Positions 7,412 through 16,624 of a DNA stretch of 64,000 nucleotides are shown piece by piece. Source of the stretch: JAJEDW01 sp963555775 (lineage in GTDB: Bacteria; Acidobacteriota; Terriglobia; 20CM-2-55-15). How positions within the stretch are numbered: the stretch's first letter is position 1; every line of letters starts with the position of its first letter. The stretch is from contig CAUVWY020000005.1 in assembly GCA_963555775.3 (NCBI GenBank), positions 62,001 through 126,000 on the forward strand, in the 5' to 3' direction. Below the pieces are notes generated by a model, which was given only the letters and a program-made list of their open reading frames with translations, ran no database searches and was not told the origin of the DNA. The position numbers and the translations under genes are program-made.

Positions 7412-8143
7412 TCAGTCGATCGCGATGGCCTCCAGAATGAGCGCCTCGACTCGGGCCCACACTTCAGGGTCGCGATCCATCTTGGCGTGCGCGACGCGCC
7501 CGACGGTCTTGAACCAGGAGAGACCCGACAGGTCGATATACTTGTGGTCGTAGTCGTACTCGAAGTTGCCCAGCACTCGCGTTCGAGTCGGGTCCGCGGC
7601 CCTGATCTCGGATTCGCCGCGGATCAGGAACCCGTTCTGCTGGAACAGGTTTGCCGCGGCCCGGACGTTCGGCGGGATCTCTTCGTCGCCAATGCCCACG
7701 CTGTCGACCTGCACGGTCAGCCGCACCGGGACCCCGAGAGCGTCCATCTGCCGGGCGAACTTGACGACGGCGGCGCCGCCGAAGCTCTGCCCGTAGAGGA
7801 TCAGCCGCGCCATCTCGCGTTCCGTCGGATCCAGCGTCCGGTCTCGATTCCGGTCCAAGGAGTCGCGGACGAGCTCGACGGCGATGTCGCGCTTTCGGTT
7901 CTCGACGGTCTCGACGTGCACTCCGGCGAGGCCCAGACCGCGGAGCTTCGCGGCGAGCCGTCCCACGCCCACCTCTACGTCGTCCCACGAGTCGCGGCCG
8001 CCGAGAAAGCCGAGGATCAGCGTGTCGTCGTTCTCGACGGGCGTCGACGTCGAGAAATGAACGAAAAGCTGGCCTCGAGAGAAGGCGCAGCCGGCGGACA
8101 GCAGGCTGACGCAGGCGACGAACGCGACCAGGACGAGCTTCAT
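7412..8143 (-). CDS. Putative lipoprotein with alpha/beta-hydrolase-like nucleophile motif
   Basis: A 243-residue protein with a lipoprotein signal peptide ending in the lipobox LSAGC (Cys19), so it should be anchored to a membrane. GQSFGG near residue 125 looks like a G-x-S-x-G nucleophile elbow, and a charged DRNRDRTLDPTE segment lies just before it. I do not recognise a named family. An ATG at 8143 is preferred over a longer frame because it puts the lipobox at the right distance from the N terminus. Its start lies about 215 bases from the divergent MmgE/PrpD gene. Confidence 0.6.
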   Translation of the reverse strand: MKLVLVAFVACVSLLSAGCAFSRGQLFVHFSTSTPVENDDTLILGFLGGRDSWDDVEVGVGRLAAKLRGLGLAGVHVETVENRKRDIAVELVRDSLDRNRDRTLDPTEREMARLILYGQSFGGAAVVKFARQMDALGVPVRLTVQVDSVGIGDEEIPPNVRAAANLFQQNGFLIRGESEIRAADPTRTRVLGNFEYDYDHKYIDLSGLSWFKTVGRVAHAKMDRDPEVWARVEALILEAIAID

Positions 8144-8358
8144 CGGATTCGAACCATACAGCGAATCGACATAGGAAACGGTTCCTTGCAACACCCGTTC
8201 AAGGATATATTGGCGCGAGCGGATTCGCTCGGCCGCGCGATCCGGAAAAGGGAGTCTCGAATGGAGCCCAATGTCTTTTCGGCGACGCTGGCACTCGCGG
8301 CGGTATTGACTTCGTCTTGCGCCGTGTCCGCGCGGGCCGTGCATTTAGCGGGGACCTC

Positions 8359-9798
8359 ATGCTGACACGCCGCCGGTTCTTGCACCGCGTCGCCGCCACC
8401 GGCGGTCTTCTCGCCGCGGGGCAGCCAAGGGGTTGGGCCGGTCAGGAAGACGCGGCGGCGGCCCCCAACCTGGCCCTGGCGCTGGCCCAGGAGCTCAACC
8501 GCGTCCAATTCGACGATCTGCCGGAATTGGCCGTCGAGCACGCGAAGATGGTCGTGGCCAGCACGCTGGCCAGCGCGGCCCGCGGTTCTGTTCTGGAACC
8601 CTCGAACATCATCCGGGATCTGGCCCTCGAGCATGCGGGCCGGCCGGACGCCACGGTCTGGTTCGATGGGACGCGCCTACCCGCGCATGAGGTGGCTCGG
8701 GTCAATGCCATGATGAGCGACGCGGCCGCCTCCGATGACAGCGACATCCGCAACACAGCCCACTACGGAACGGCGCTGGTTTCGGTGGGGATGGCGATGG
8801 CCGAGCGCACCGCCGCAACGGGCCGAGACCTGCTGCTGGCTATCGCGACAGGCTACGAGGCGGCCGGGCGGCTTGGAGAGGCTCGGGCCGGCGGAAGAGG
8901 CGGCATCCACGCTTCGCAGATCGTCGGGTTTGCCGGCGCCGTCGCCGGAGGCCGTCTGCTCGACCTGAACGATGAGCAGATGGCCCATGCCATCGGTCTG
9001 GCGGCATTCACGATGGGGGGACTGTCGATCGGCACGTTCAGCTGGGCGCGGCAGTACATGGGAGCGAATGCGGCGTTTTCGGGCGCCTACTCCGCGTTGG
9101 CGGCCAGGGGCGGCTACACCGTCAACGAGAACGTTCTGGAGCCGCCCGGCGGATGGATCGGCGTTTATGGGAGCGGTGACCCGGGGGCTCTGACGCGCCA
9201 GGACGAGGAGTGGGACATCGTGAGGTATCTCGCCATCAAGCTCTGGCCGGGCGCCCATCCATACTCCGGCACGGTTGAAGCGGCCGGGAACGCAAGCCGA
9301 GAGGCGAACGTGCCGATCGAGGAGATCGAGGCCATCCTGGTTTCCGGACCCAACCGTACGAACGTCGGCGGGAGCCGCCGGCCTGCGAACTATACCGAGG
9401 GGATCACCAGCCTGCCTTACTTCGTCGCCTCGGCCATCGCGGACGGCGAGTTCTCTTGGAGTCACGGAACCCCGGAAAAAATGTTCGATCCGGCGATCCA
9501 TCCGCTGATGGACAGGGTGACTCTCGATCCGTCTCCCCCGGATATTCGCTACGAGTGGGGCTGGGGAGGCACGGTGACGATCGTCACCCGCTCGGGGACG
9601 CGGTACACGAGCACGGTCGATGCCCCCCGTGGATCGGGACCGCGCGGTATCGAATGGAGTGACGTGGATGCCAAGTACCGGGCCCTGATGCCTTCCGCGG
9701 GCCTTTCCTCGGCCCGTATCGATGCGAGCCTGGAATGGATCCACGACTTGGACGAGGCCGAACGGGCGTCGGAACTGATGGACCGGCTGGTGGACTGA
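8359..9798 (+). CDS. MmgE/PrpD family protein with Tat signal
   Basis: A 479-residue protein of the MmgE/PrpD (2-methylcitrate dehydratase-like) family. It starts with a twin-arginine signal (LTRRRFLHRVAATGG), unusual for this normally cytoplasmic family, and continues through the helical domain with SDDSDI, YEAAGR and KLWPGAHPY motifs. Family members dehydrate or isomerise hydroxyacids, but many exported homologues have no known substrate. ATG 8359 is chosen because it places the RR motif at residue 4. The gene stands alone, with about 155 non-coding bases before the transposon that follows. Confidence 0.82.
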   Translation: MLTRRRFLHRVAATGGLLAAGQPRGWAGQEDAAAAPNLALALAQELNRVQFDDLPELAVEHAKMVVASTLASAARGSVLEPSNIIRDLALEHAGRPDATVWFDGTRLPAHEVARVNAMMSDAAASDDSDIRNTAHYGTALVSVGMAMAERTAATGRDLLLAIATGYEAAGRLGEARAGGRGGIHASQIVGFAGAVAGGRLLDLNDEQMAHAIGLAAFTMGGLSIGTFSWARQYMGANAAFSGAYSALAARGGYTVNENVLEPPGGWIGVYGSGDPGALTRQDEEWDIVRYLAIKLWPGAHPYSGTVEAAGNASREANVPIEEIEAILVSGPNRTNVGGSRRPANYTEGITSLPYFVASAIADGEFSWSHGTPEKMFDPAIHPLMDRVTLDPSPPDIRYEWGWGGTVTIVTRSGTRYTSTVDAPRGSGPRGIEWSDVDAKYRALMPSAGLSSARIDASLEWIHDLDEAERASELMDRLVD

Positions 9799-9954
9799 AA
9801 GTCTGGGTCGATCGTCACGGCCCGGCCAAGCGTCGCGGAACCGAACGCGGCCCACGGCGCAGGGTGAATTTGTCCTTCCAGTGAACGTCCGAGAATTCAG
9901 TGGTTTAACCTGACAAGCTGGACATAGCGAGGAGATTCCTGTATAAAACGCTGA

Positions 9955-11046
9955 ATGGAGAGGACGAAATTGACCAGCCAGGAACTGTCGGAGATCGGGG
10001 TACGGCCAGTGGAGCGAAGCGAGGAAGGGCAGTATCAAGAGCAGATGAAGCGTCATCATTATCTGGGCGCACTGGCGAAGATCGGGGAGACGGTCTGGTA
10101 CGTGGCCACATGGCGCGGGCAGTGGGTGGCGCAACTGAGCCTGTCGGCGTCGGCGCTGAAGTGCGGGGTTCGGGATCGATGGATCGGCTGGGACTTCCGC
10201 TCGCAGTATGGGCGGCTGAAACTGATCGCCAACAACAGCCGCTTTTTGATCCTGCCGGGCTGGAATCGGCCGAATGTGGGCTCGCGGGTGTTGTCAGGGA
10301 CCGAGCGGCGGGCCGGGTCGGATTGGCGCGAACGGTTCGGTCATGGGTTGCTGCTGCTGGAAACGTTTGTGGATCCCCGGCGCTTCCATGGCGGCGTGTA
10401 TCGCGCGTCGAACTGGTTGGAACTGGGACGGACCCGGGGATACCGGCGCACCCGGGACGGCTACAGCGCCGAAGCCGATGCCCCGAAGCTTGTCTTTGTG
10501 CGTCCCCTGTGCCGTGATGCGCGCGGGCAACTGACCCACCCTGGCCGGGAACATCTTCAACTCACCGGAGCCCCCAAGATCATGCTCAATGCCGCACAGA
10601 TGCGCCAACTCCCCCAGTGCTTCAAGACCATTCCCGATCCGCGCCGCGCTCAGGGACGGCGCCATCCCTTGTCGGCAGTGCTGGGCATCGCCGCGGGCGC
10701 GACGCTGTGCGGCATGCACGGCTATAAAGCCATCTCGGATTGGGCCGATGCCCTGGGGCAGAAAGCCCGCGAACGTTTTGGCTGCCGGCGGGAGAACGGC
10801 CGCTATGTGGTTCCCAGCGAGTTTGTGATTCGGGATTGTCTGGTCCGGATTGAACCGGGGGCGCTGGACCGGGCGCTCAATGCGTGGAATCGGGCGTGGG
10901 GCGCCCCGGACGATGCGCTGGCCATGGATGGCAAGACGATGAAGAACGCCCTCGACTCGGACGGGCGTCAGACCCACATCATGAGCGTGGTCGGGCATGA
11001 GTCGAAACGCTGCTACACCCAAAAAAAGTGGGAACCCTGCCTGTAG
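9955..11046 (+). CDS. DUF4338 (DruA-like) domain fused to ISAs1 transposase N-terminal half
   Basis: A 363-residue frame with two parts. Residues 1-200 match the DUF4338 family, as in the DruA protein of Druantia, with RHHYLG, WIGWD and NNSRFLIL motifs. Residues 205-363 are the N-terminal part of an ISAs1/H-repeat transposase, with FKTIPDPR, GMHGYKAI and the catalytic-domain opening ALDGKT-like (here AMDGKTMKN). At 11022-11028 the zero frame reads A AAA AAG. A -1 shift there continues the transposase without loss (QKKVGTLPVA). As read, the frame ends within six codons. DUF4338-ISAs1 combinations are known on mobile elements; the exact role of the extra domain is unproven. Confidence 0.8.
   Translation: MERTKLTSQELSEIGVRPVERSEEGQYQEQMKRHHYLGALAKIGETVWYVATWRGQWVAQLSLSASALKCGVRDRWIGWDFRSQYGRLKLIANNSRFLILPGWNRPNVGSRVLSGTERRAGSDWRERFGHGLLLLETFVDPRRFHGGVYRASNWLELGRTRGYRRTRDGYSAEADAPKLVFVRPLCRDARGQLTHPGREHLQLTGAPKIMLNAAQMRQLPQCFKTIPDPRRAQGRRHPLSAVLGIAAGATLCGMHGYKAISDWADALGQKARERFGCRRENGRYVVPSEFVIRDCLVRIEPGALDRALNAWNRAWGAPDDALAMDGKTMKNALDSDGRQTHIMSVVGHESKRCYTQKKWEPCL
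11022..11028 (+). promoter_or_regulatory. A AAA AAG heptamer at the transposase frame break
   Basis: In the zero frame the codons are CAA AAA AAG TGG, giving the heptamer A AAA AAG, the classic -1 slippery sequence used in dnaX and several insertion sequences. Slipping back one base joins the upstream frame to the downstream transposase half at the correct homologous position. It is equally compatible with loss of one A from an eight-A run. I cannot decide between the two from one copy. Confidence 0.5.
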
Positions 11047-11759
11047 CCGGCGGCGAGGAGCGCAAGCGCACGAACGAAATCGGCATGGCCGTTCCCTTGC
11101 TTCAAACCTGCGACATCGCCGGCAAGGACATCACCGGCGATGCCCTGCTGACCCAACGTGCGATCGCGCACTATTTAGTCGAGCGGGGAGCGCACTATCA
11201 TTTCACGGTCAAAGGCAACCAACCGACACTGGAACACGATATCGCGTTGCTGTTCCAAACCCGCGGACAACCCGACTTTGTCGAGGTCACGCCACCCGAG
11301 CATGGCCGCATCGAGACCCGACGCATTTGGTGTAGTACCGAACTCAACCACTACCTCGACTTTCCCCACCTGGGCCAGGTCTTTCTGATCGAGCGCGAAT
11401 CCATCGACAAGAAATCCGGCGCCCTCACGTGTGAAACCGCGCTGGGCATCACGAGCCGCTCACCCGGCGAGGCCTCCCCCGAACGCTTGCTGGCCATCAA
11501 TCGCGGTCATTGGAGTATCGAAAGCGTCCATTACATCATCGACTGGAATTACGATGAGGACCGCAGTCGAATCCGCACCGGCTTCGGCCCGGAAAACATC
11601 ACCCGCCTCCGACGCTTTGCCGTCGGTATTCTCAAATCCTTTCAAAAACCCGCTCAATCGATCGCCCAATCGATGCGCAAACTCTCGTTCAATACCCGTC
11701 TCGTCTTCGACTACTTGAGAATGACTCGAAATTCATTCCCCACATCATGCTCCATCTGA
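11028..11759 (+). CDS. ISAs1 family transposase, C-terminal half
   Basis: A 243-residue frame overlapping the previous one by 19 bases in the -1 frame. It has the ISAs1 DDE-domain hallmarks: TGDALLTQRAIAHYL near residue 42, HFTVKGNQPTL near 63, the glutamate-containing INRGHWSIES near 156, and the C-terminal NTRLVFDYLRMTRNS. It is complete at its C terminus. With the preceding frame it makes a full transposase only if a -1 shift occurs at 11022-11028. Ends of the element are not certain; AAATTTGTYCT-like sequences at about 9866-9876 and 11760-11770 are the best candidates for terminal inverted repeats. Confidence 0.82.
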   Translation: MGTLPVAGGEERKRTNEIGMAVPLLQTCDIAGKDITGDALLTQRAIAHYLVERGAHYHFTVKGNQPTLEHDIALLFQTRGQPDFVEVTPPEHGRIETRRIWCSTELNHYLDFPHLGQVFLIERESIDKKSGALTCETALGITSRSPGEASPERLLAINRGHWSIESVHYIIDWNYDEDRSRIRTGFGPENITRLRRFAVGILKSFQKPAQSIAQSMRKLSFNTRLVFDYLRMTRNSFPTSCSI

Positions 11760-11863
11760 GAACAAATTTGCCGTGGCCCACGGCGGGCGGCGCCTTGACA
11801 GATTTCGGAAACCCAATCAGACTTAGCTAATCTTAGTCCAGTCGTACGGCAGGAGGCGAATGA

Positions 11864-12115
11864 ATGAGGGTGAATATGCACGAGGCAAAATCGCAGCTTT
11901 CGCGTTTGGCCGAGTTGGCCCGCCAGGGCGAGGAGGTCGTGATCTGCAGGGCCGGCGAGCCTTATCTGCGGCTGGAACCATATCGTGAACGCGTGAAAGA
12001 ACGAAAGCCAGGCGGACTGGAAGGACAGATCTGGATGTCTCCGGACTTCGACGACGAAGACGAGGAACTCATTGAGGCGTTTGAGAATTCGAAGATTTTT
12101 CCGGATGAGGATTGA
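11864..12115 (+). CDS. Phd/YefM-type antitoxin
   Basis: An 83-residue protein with the Phd N-terminal DNA-binding fold: VNMHEAKSQLSRLAELARQG, then EEVVICRAGEPYLRL, the standard strand-helix-helix-strand pattern. The C-terminal acidic stretch (SPDFDDEDEELIEAF) is the toxin-neutralising segment. A good AGGAGG lies 8 bases before ATG 11864. The PIN toxin gene begins three bases after its stop. It should bind the toxin and repress the operon. The pair lies right after the ISAs1 element, so it may have arrived with mobile DNA. Confidence 0.85.
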   Translation: MRVNMHEAKSQLSRLAELARQGEEVVICRAGEPYLRLEPYRERVKERKPGGLEGQIWMSPDFDDEDEELIEAFENSKIFPDED

Positions 12116-12117
12116 GA

Positions 12118-12498
12118 ATGCAGGGCCTGTTGCTGGACACCCACGCGTTCGTATGGTGGCTGACCGATGCTTCGAAACTGAAGGAAGGCGCTCGCACCGC
12201 AATCGCGTCGCCGCGCAACGACATCTTCGTCAGCGCCATTACGGGATGGGAGATCGCGGTCAAGCGGGCGAAAGGGCGCATGAGGGCCCCCGACAATTTG
12301 TCGGCGATAATTGAAGAACGGGGCTTCACCCATCTGCCGTTGACCTTTCATCACGCGGAACTGGCGGGGAATCTCCCGATGCATCACCGGGATCCGTTCG
12401 ACCGGCTCCTGGTTGCCCAAGCCCAGGCCGAAGGGCTCGTCCTGGTCACCAGAGATGCCCGCATTCCTCGCTACGGCGTCCGTACGCTGGCGGCATAA
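12118..12498 (+). CDS. PIN-domain ribonuclease toxin (VapC-like)
   Basis: A 126-residue PIN-domain protein. The catalytic acids are recognisable as LLDTHAFVWWL (first Asp), the glutamate in GWEIAVK, DPFDRLLVAQAQ (third Asp) and the late VTRDARI. It belongs to the PIN clade paired with Phd-type antitoxins. It should cleave tRNA or other structured RNA when free. ATG 12118 is preferred to a TTG six bases earlier that overlaps the antitoxin stop. All four acidic positions are present, so the toxin looks intact. Confidence 0.85.
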   Translation: MQGLLLDTHAFVWWLTDASKLKEGARTAIASPRNDIFVSAITGWEIAVKRAKGRMRAPDNLSAIIEERGFTHLPLTFHHAELAGNLPMHHRDPFDRLLVAQAQAEGLVLVTRDARIPRYGVRTLAA

Positions 12499-12604
12499 AC
12501 GGCGGCGATGCGGTCTCTCGGCCGCGCGAAAGTGACAGGGAGTATGGCCGTGAGAAGGATTCCACGAGTTCGATAAGTGTCTTGATCAGGTCGAATGGTA
12601 AAGT

Positions 12605-12940
12605 GTGCCCATGGAACCGCCGGATATGGCAAAGCTCAATCTTCAGCCCAGGGAACCTGTACCCAAGGCACCGCTCGAACAGTACCGGCCAACACCACAC
12701 GACTTTAGCAACTACAATAGCTACGATAGTGTTCTCCCTCATACGTTCGATGAGAAGTACTGGTTCATTTTCTGGTTTGTTGCTGCGATTGCTCCGGGCT
12801 TTATCGCGATAAGGTTTCTGCCGTATTCCGTGACGGTGGTCGTCGTGATCGTGGGCGCTGTGAAATTGTTCACGTATGTCAAGGACCGCCGGGCTGGCCG
12901 CATCCAGGAGGGACCCACGAGACTCGGCTTGCACGATTGA
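12605..12940 (+). CDS. Small two-helix membrane protein, unknown function
   Basis: A protein of about 110 residues starting at GTG 12605 or ATG 12611. The first 55 residues are soluble and proline-rich (PREPVPKAPLEQ). They are followed by two hydrophobic helices separated by a single FLP turn (about residues 57-76 and 80-95) and a basic cytoplasmic tail (YVKDRRAGR). No family is recognised. It is not in an obvious operon: the PIN toxin ends 106 bases before it and the next gene runs the other way. Codon usage looks less GC-rich than its neighbours. Confidence 0.5.
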   Translation: MPMEPPDMAKLNLQPREPVPKAPLEQYRPTPHDFSNYNSYDSVLPHTFDEKYWFIFWFVAAIAPGFIAIRFLPYSVTVVVVIVGAVKLFTYVKDRRAGRIQEGPTRLGLHD

Positions 12941-13060
12941 ACGGACAGGATATCTGGCCACCTGCCATCGGCTTGAGGCCGAATGGGCTGGCAACCCACA
13001 AAGATCCAAGACGCCGCGGGCAGGCGCTCCACACGGTCCAACAATAAACCGACGGATTCC

Positions 13061-15274
13061 CTAAAACCGAAACGTGTAACTCAGTTTGACGCTGACGTCC
13101 GCCAACCGGGACCTGAACGTGTTGTCGTTTTCCGGATCCTGCAACCTGTGGTTCAGGACGATCAGACCCTGCTGCCCCGCCGCCGGTATCCATGAAAGGC
13201 GCGTGTTGATGCCGAGTACTTCCGAAACGTTGTCGTACTGGACGAGGTTGATCCAGGACAGATTCGAAGAAAAATTGGTCTCGGTCGTGAATCGCATCAA
13301 TCGGGTAATGAAGTCGCCCTGGCGTAGATTGATATCGTTCAGATCGTAGTTCAGCGTCAGGATGAAGTTTCGCGACTGCTTCCAGGACAACTGGCCGCCG
13401 ATATTGTCTCGGGTACCGCCGAAAAATCCGCCCGACCGGAACGTCAATCGTCCTGAAAACATGCGCTGGCCACCGGTCTGGACGTTGATGACGGTCTCGC
13501 CGAATGAATAGACGCCAGGCGGAACGATGACCTGGCGCGAAGCGTCGTCGTAAATCGTGAACGGCTCGATCACCGCCTCCCTGGTCTGGCTGTAATGGGC
13601 CTGAAACCGTTCACCGGTGGTGGTCCGCATCTCGACGAGTCGACCCAGGATGACCTGAGACTGGAGACCGCCGTCCAGGAAGCCGATCCGTTGAACGTCG
13701 ACGCCGGAGAAGACCGACTGCAGAAAACCGCCGCCGGTGAAATGCGTGTAACCGACATCGGTCGTGGTGTCTCGGACGCCGGTGCGGCTCACGAACCCGA
13801 GGGCGGGATTGAAGTTGGCCTCCAACTGTTTGATGTTGAATCCACCGCGCCATCCCGCATTGTTCGGCATGCGGATTCCCAAACCGAAAGCCGAACTCTC
13901 GCCCTCCCGCCCCGTGGTGTCGGATCGCTGAAACCACGCGTCTGCTTCCAGAACGCGCCCGCCTCCGACGCGGGTATTCAGATAACGAAAGTCGAAACCC
14001 ACCAGCGAGTTGTCGAGGTTGGAGTTTGGATCGCCAGCGGTCACGACCATTCCCAGGCTCGATTCGGCAAGCACGTTCGCCGAAACCCGCCCCACGAATA
14101 CATTGCTTGCCTCTACCGGCCCGAACGCGTCCTGTCGAACCGCCAGCGCGCCGATGTTCAAACGCCCGATCCGGCCGCTCAGCTTGCCTCCGGATGAAAG
14201 GTCCACCGGAAGGCCTCCCGGACTCAACCCCAGGCGCCGGGAGAAAAACGGCCGCCCGTTGTTGTCGCTGGACGTTGATCCGGCCTGCGACGTTTCAGTG
14301 CCGATTCTTCCGAACTCGAAAAGGTCGGCGTCGTTCAGAAAGAAATCGCGCTTCTCGGGAAAGAACAGGTTGAAGCGCGTGAGGTTGACCTGCCGGTCGT
14401 CCACCTCGCTGGCCGAAAAGTCGGTGTTGAGAGTCAGCGAAGCGTTGAGCGACGGCGTCAGCCGGTAGAAGACGTCCAGGGATGGTTCCAGGTTGGAGTC
14501 CGTCATCGGCGACGTGAAAGCCTTCAAGTGGTTGATCGACACTGAAGGCACGATGTCGAGCCCGTACCCCTGATCCATTCCCTCGAAGCCGGTCGCCAGT
14601 CCCAGGATGCTGGGGTTGTAGCTGCGGTTGCGCGAAACCCAGGCCACCTCTTCGCCCCGGCGGCGAATTCCCCGCCCGAAGTTGAACCCCCATGTGTCGA
14701 TTGCCGGATCGAAGGGCAGAGTCTTGAACGGAATTTCCAACTCGGCTATCCATCCGCTCTCGAAGATCGAGGCGGCCACGTCCCATATCACCGTCCACTC
14801 GCTCTGGAAGGAACTGACGTTCTCGTAAAGCGCATCGTGTCTGACGCCATTGGCGTTGGTCTCGAATCGGTAGCCTCCGCGTCCCGTGTTGAACGGGTCG
14901 AGGATGACGACCAACCGATCGTCGTCTCCCAGACCCTGGCCATGCCTCATCGTCGGCGCGGCGACCCGTTCGGGCTCGCTGTCGTACATGCGCGCACCGA
15001 TGTAGAGCGCATCGTCGTCATAAAGCAGGTACACTTCAGTGACTTCGGAAGGCTCGGCGCCGTCGCCTGGACGAATCTGGTGGAAATCGTCGATGATTTC
15101 GGCCGCGTTCCAGACCGCATCGTCCAACCGCCCGTCAATTACGGGCGGTGTGTCGACACGCACGACGCGCACGACCTTGGTGGAATCATTGTCGATGGGT
15201 GGGTTCTGCGCCGAAACGGCGCCTGAGAACACGAACATCAGATAGACATAGAGCAGGCAACGGTTCACTGGCAT
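13061..15274 (-). CDS. CBM9-like/DUF5916 outer-membrane protein
   Basis: A 737-residue exported protein with a signal peptide ending in VSAQ. It has an N-terminal carbohydrate-binding family 9-like domain (PPVIDGRLDDAVWN at about residues 38-51; YIGARMYDSEP near 93). The long C-terminal region of alternating strands with aromatic ends matches DUF5916 and is expected to form an outer-membrane beta-barrel (FFPEKRDFFLNDAD near 310; terminal KLSYTFRF). The C-terminal Phe is typical of barrel proteins. Role unknown; binding of a glycan or release of a ligand at the outer membrane is a reasonable guess from the domains. Confidence 0.82.
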   Translation of the reverse strand: MPVNRCLLYVYLMFVFSGAVSAQNPPIDNDSTKVVRVVRVDTPPVIDGRLDDAVWNAAEIIDDFHQIRPGDGAEPSEVTEVYLLYDDDALYIGARMYDSEPERVAAPTMRHGQGLGDDDRLVVILDPFNTGRGGYRFETNANGVRHDALYENVSSFQSEWTVIWDVAASIFESGWIAELEIPFKTLPFDPAIDTWGFNFGRGIRRRGEEVAWVSRNRSYNPSILGLATGFEGMDQGYGLDIVPSVSINHLKAFTSPMTDSNLEPSLDVFYRLTPSLNASLTLNTDFSASEVDDRQVNLTRFNLFFPEKRDFFLNDADLFEFGRIGTETSQAGSTSSDNNGRPFFSRRLGLSPGGLPVDLSSGGKLSGRIGRLNIGALAVRQDAFGPVEASNVFVGRVSANVLAESSLGMVVTAGDPNSNLDNSLVGFDFRYLNTRVGGGRVLEADAWFQRSDTTGREGESSAFGLGIRMPNNAGWRGGFNIKQLEANFNPALGFVSRTGVRDTTTDVGYTHFTGGGFLQSVFSGVDVQRIGFLDGGLQSQVILGRLVEMRTTTGERFQAHYSQTREAVIEPFTIYDDASRQVIVPPGVYSFGETVINVQTGGQRMFSGRLTFRSGGFFGGTRDNIGGQLSWKQSRNFILTLNYDLNDINLRQGDFITRLMRFTTETNFSSNLSWINLVQYDNVSEVLGINTRLSWIPAAGQQGLIVLNHRLQDPENDNTFRSRLADVSVKLSYTFRF

Positions 15275-15451
15275 CGGAGTATTATATGGCGAAAGATCGT
15301 GGCTGCGCCCGCCCGGCCCGTCGTCTCATTCACCCGGGATCCGGCCTCACCAGCCCTTCCCAGGGCGGCGGGCGACTCTTTGATTGCGTTCCGTCTCGAC
15401 CTGTTGTTTGATTTGCAGATGACTTGGTTATCGGCAAATGGGAGGTTTTTC

Positions 15452-16444
15452 ATGAAAGCCAATAGAGTTCTGTCGTGGGCCACCGCCGCCTTCTGCATCC
15501 TGGGTGTCGTGCCATTGGCCGCGAGCGCACAGTTCGGGGCCGGTTATGGACCCCCGCTGGTCACCGTTCCACCGCCAATGGAGTTCGAAACCTCGGAAGA
15601 ACACTACGCCTACCTGCTGGAACAGGCCAACGGCGGAACGACGCACACCATCGAGTCGGTGCCGCGGTGGGACGGTCTCTGGCAGACCGCCGGCAACACG
15701 TCCATGAACAGTTTTGTGGACGCCCCGGGGTTCAGCGGGCAAGTCCGTGAAGGTGTTCTGACGCCGGCCTACGACGCGGCTTACAAGGAACGCTGGCGCC
15801 AACAGACCGAGATGGGCCAAGTCCAGTATGACCGCCTCACGCATTGCGAGCCGCCGGGTTATCCCCGCTTCCTGCTGGAACCCTACACGCACGAGTTCAT
15901 CAACCTGCCGCACCAGTCCTACCAGATCAACGATTTCGACAGCTCCGTTCGCCGCATCTATATCGGCGAAGAGCACAAGAACCTCACCGGCACCCACTCC
16001 TGGTTTGGGGACATCGTCGGGTTCTGGGACGGCGACCGTCTCGTCACCCACACGGTCGACCTGCTGCCGGTCGATTTCACGCGCTGGGCGCCGATGACGA
16101 GCAACCAGTTCGAGTCGGTCGAGGTATGGGAGATGCACAGCTACCCGGACGGTACGGAGAGGCTCGAGGTTCAGGTCACCTTTTACGACTCGCATGCATT
16201 CGTGAAGCCGGTAAATGCGGTCTACGCCTACAGGCGGGCGACGGTGCTGGAAGAAGCCGGACATCGCGTCCAGCACTGGGAGTGCGAATTGAGCAACAAT
16301 GCCTATATGGACGCCAGCGGCGGGACGGACTACAGACTGCCTGGCGACGAAGGATACATCGACCCGCGCGGTTTCACGCTGTTCCCGGATCTGCCGGGAC
16401 AGTCCCGCGACCCCATCTACAACACCACGCTGCCGGTCAACTAG
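15452..16444 (+). CDS. Secreted protein of the WEGD/WDGD-motif family (locus 1)
   Basis: A 330-residue exported protein; the signal peptide ends at SASAQ. The family hallmark GFWDGDRLVTHTVDL lies near residue 190. It corresponds to GWWEGETLVVDT and GRWEGDVLVVTT in related proteins at 20191-21051 and 25449-26318, and more loosely to the protein at 43149-43943. ATG 15452 is chosen because GGAGG stands 6 bases before it and the signal peptide follows directly. The TAG stop at 16442-16444 lies in the end of an inverted-repeat element. A DUF6152 gene follows on the same strand, an arrangement seen at two more places in this window. Confidence 0.7.
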   Translation: MKANRVLSWATAAFCILGVVPLAASAQFGAGYGPPLVTVPPPMEFETSEEHYAYLLEQANGGTTHTIESVPRWDGLWQTAGNTSMNSFVDAPGFSGQVREGVLTPAYDAAYKERWRQQTEMGQVQYDRLTHCEPPGYPRFLLEPYTHEFINLPHQSYQINDFDSSVRRIYIGEEHKNLTGTHSWFGDIVGFWDGDRLVTHTVDLLPVDFTRWAPMTSNQFESVEVWEMHSYPDGTERLEVQVTFYDSHAFVKPVNAVYAYRRATVLEEAGHRVQHWECELSNNAYMDASGGTDYRLPGDEGYIDPRGFTLFPDLPGQSRDPIYNTTLPVN

Positions 16445-16604
16445 CAGCCTGTGGTGGAACCCCGCGTCGCACCGAGAGCGGCGAGGCAGCCGGCTGACAA
16501 GGCGCGAGGAGGGAGCATATTCCCAATATGTGACCGACGAGCAACGCAGTTCAGGCGGAATGCATCGACGGTCGAATTCAGCGAGGGTTTCACCACAGGC
16601 TGCT
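16443..16604. repeat. 162-base inverted-repeat element with 20-base ends
   Basis: The left end AGCAGCCTGTGGTGGAACCC and the right end GGGTTTCACCACAGGCTGCT are reverse complements with one mismatch. The element is non-coding and contains an AATATTGGGAAT-like internal palindrome. It starts within the stop codon of the upstream gene and ends 20 bases before the DUF6152 start, so it separates the members of this pair. Related ends occur at 49168-49190 and 50571-50590. It is a miniature inverted-repeat element without its own transposase here. Confidence 0.75.
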
Positions 16605-16624
16605 TAAGACAAGAGGAGACGAAG

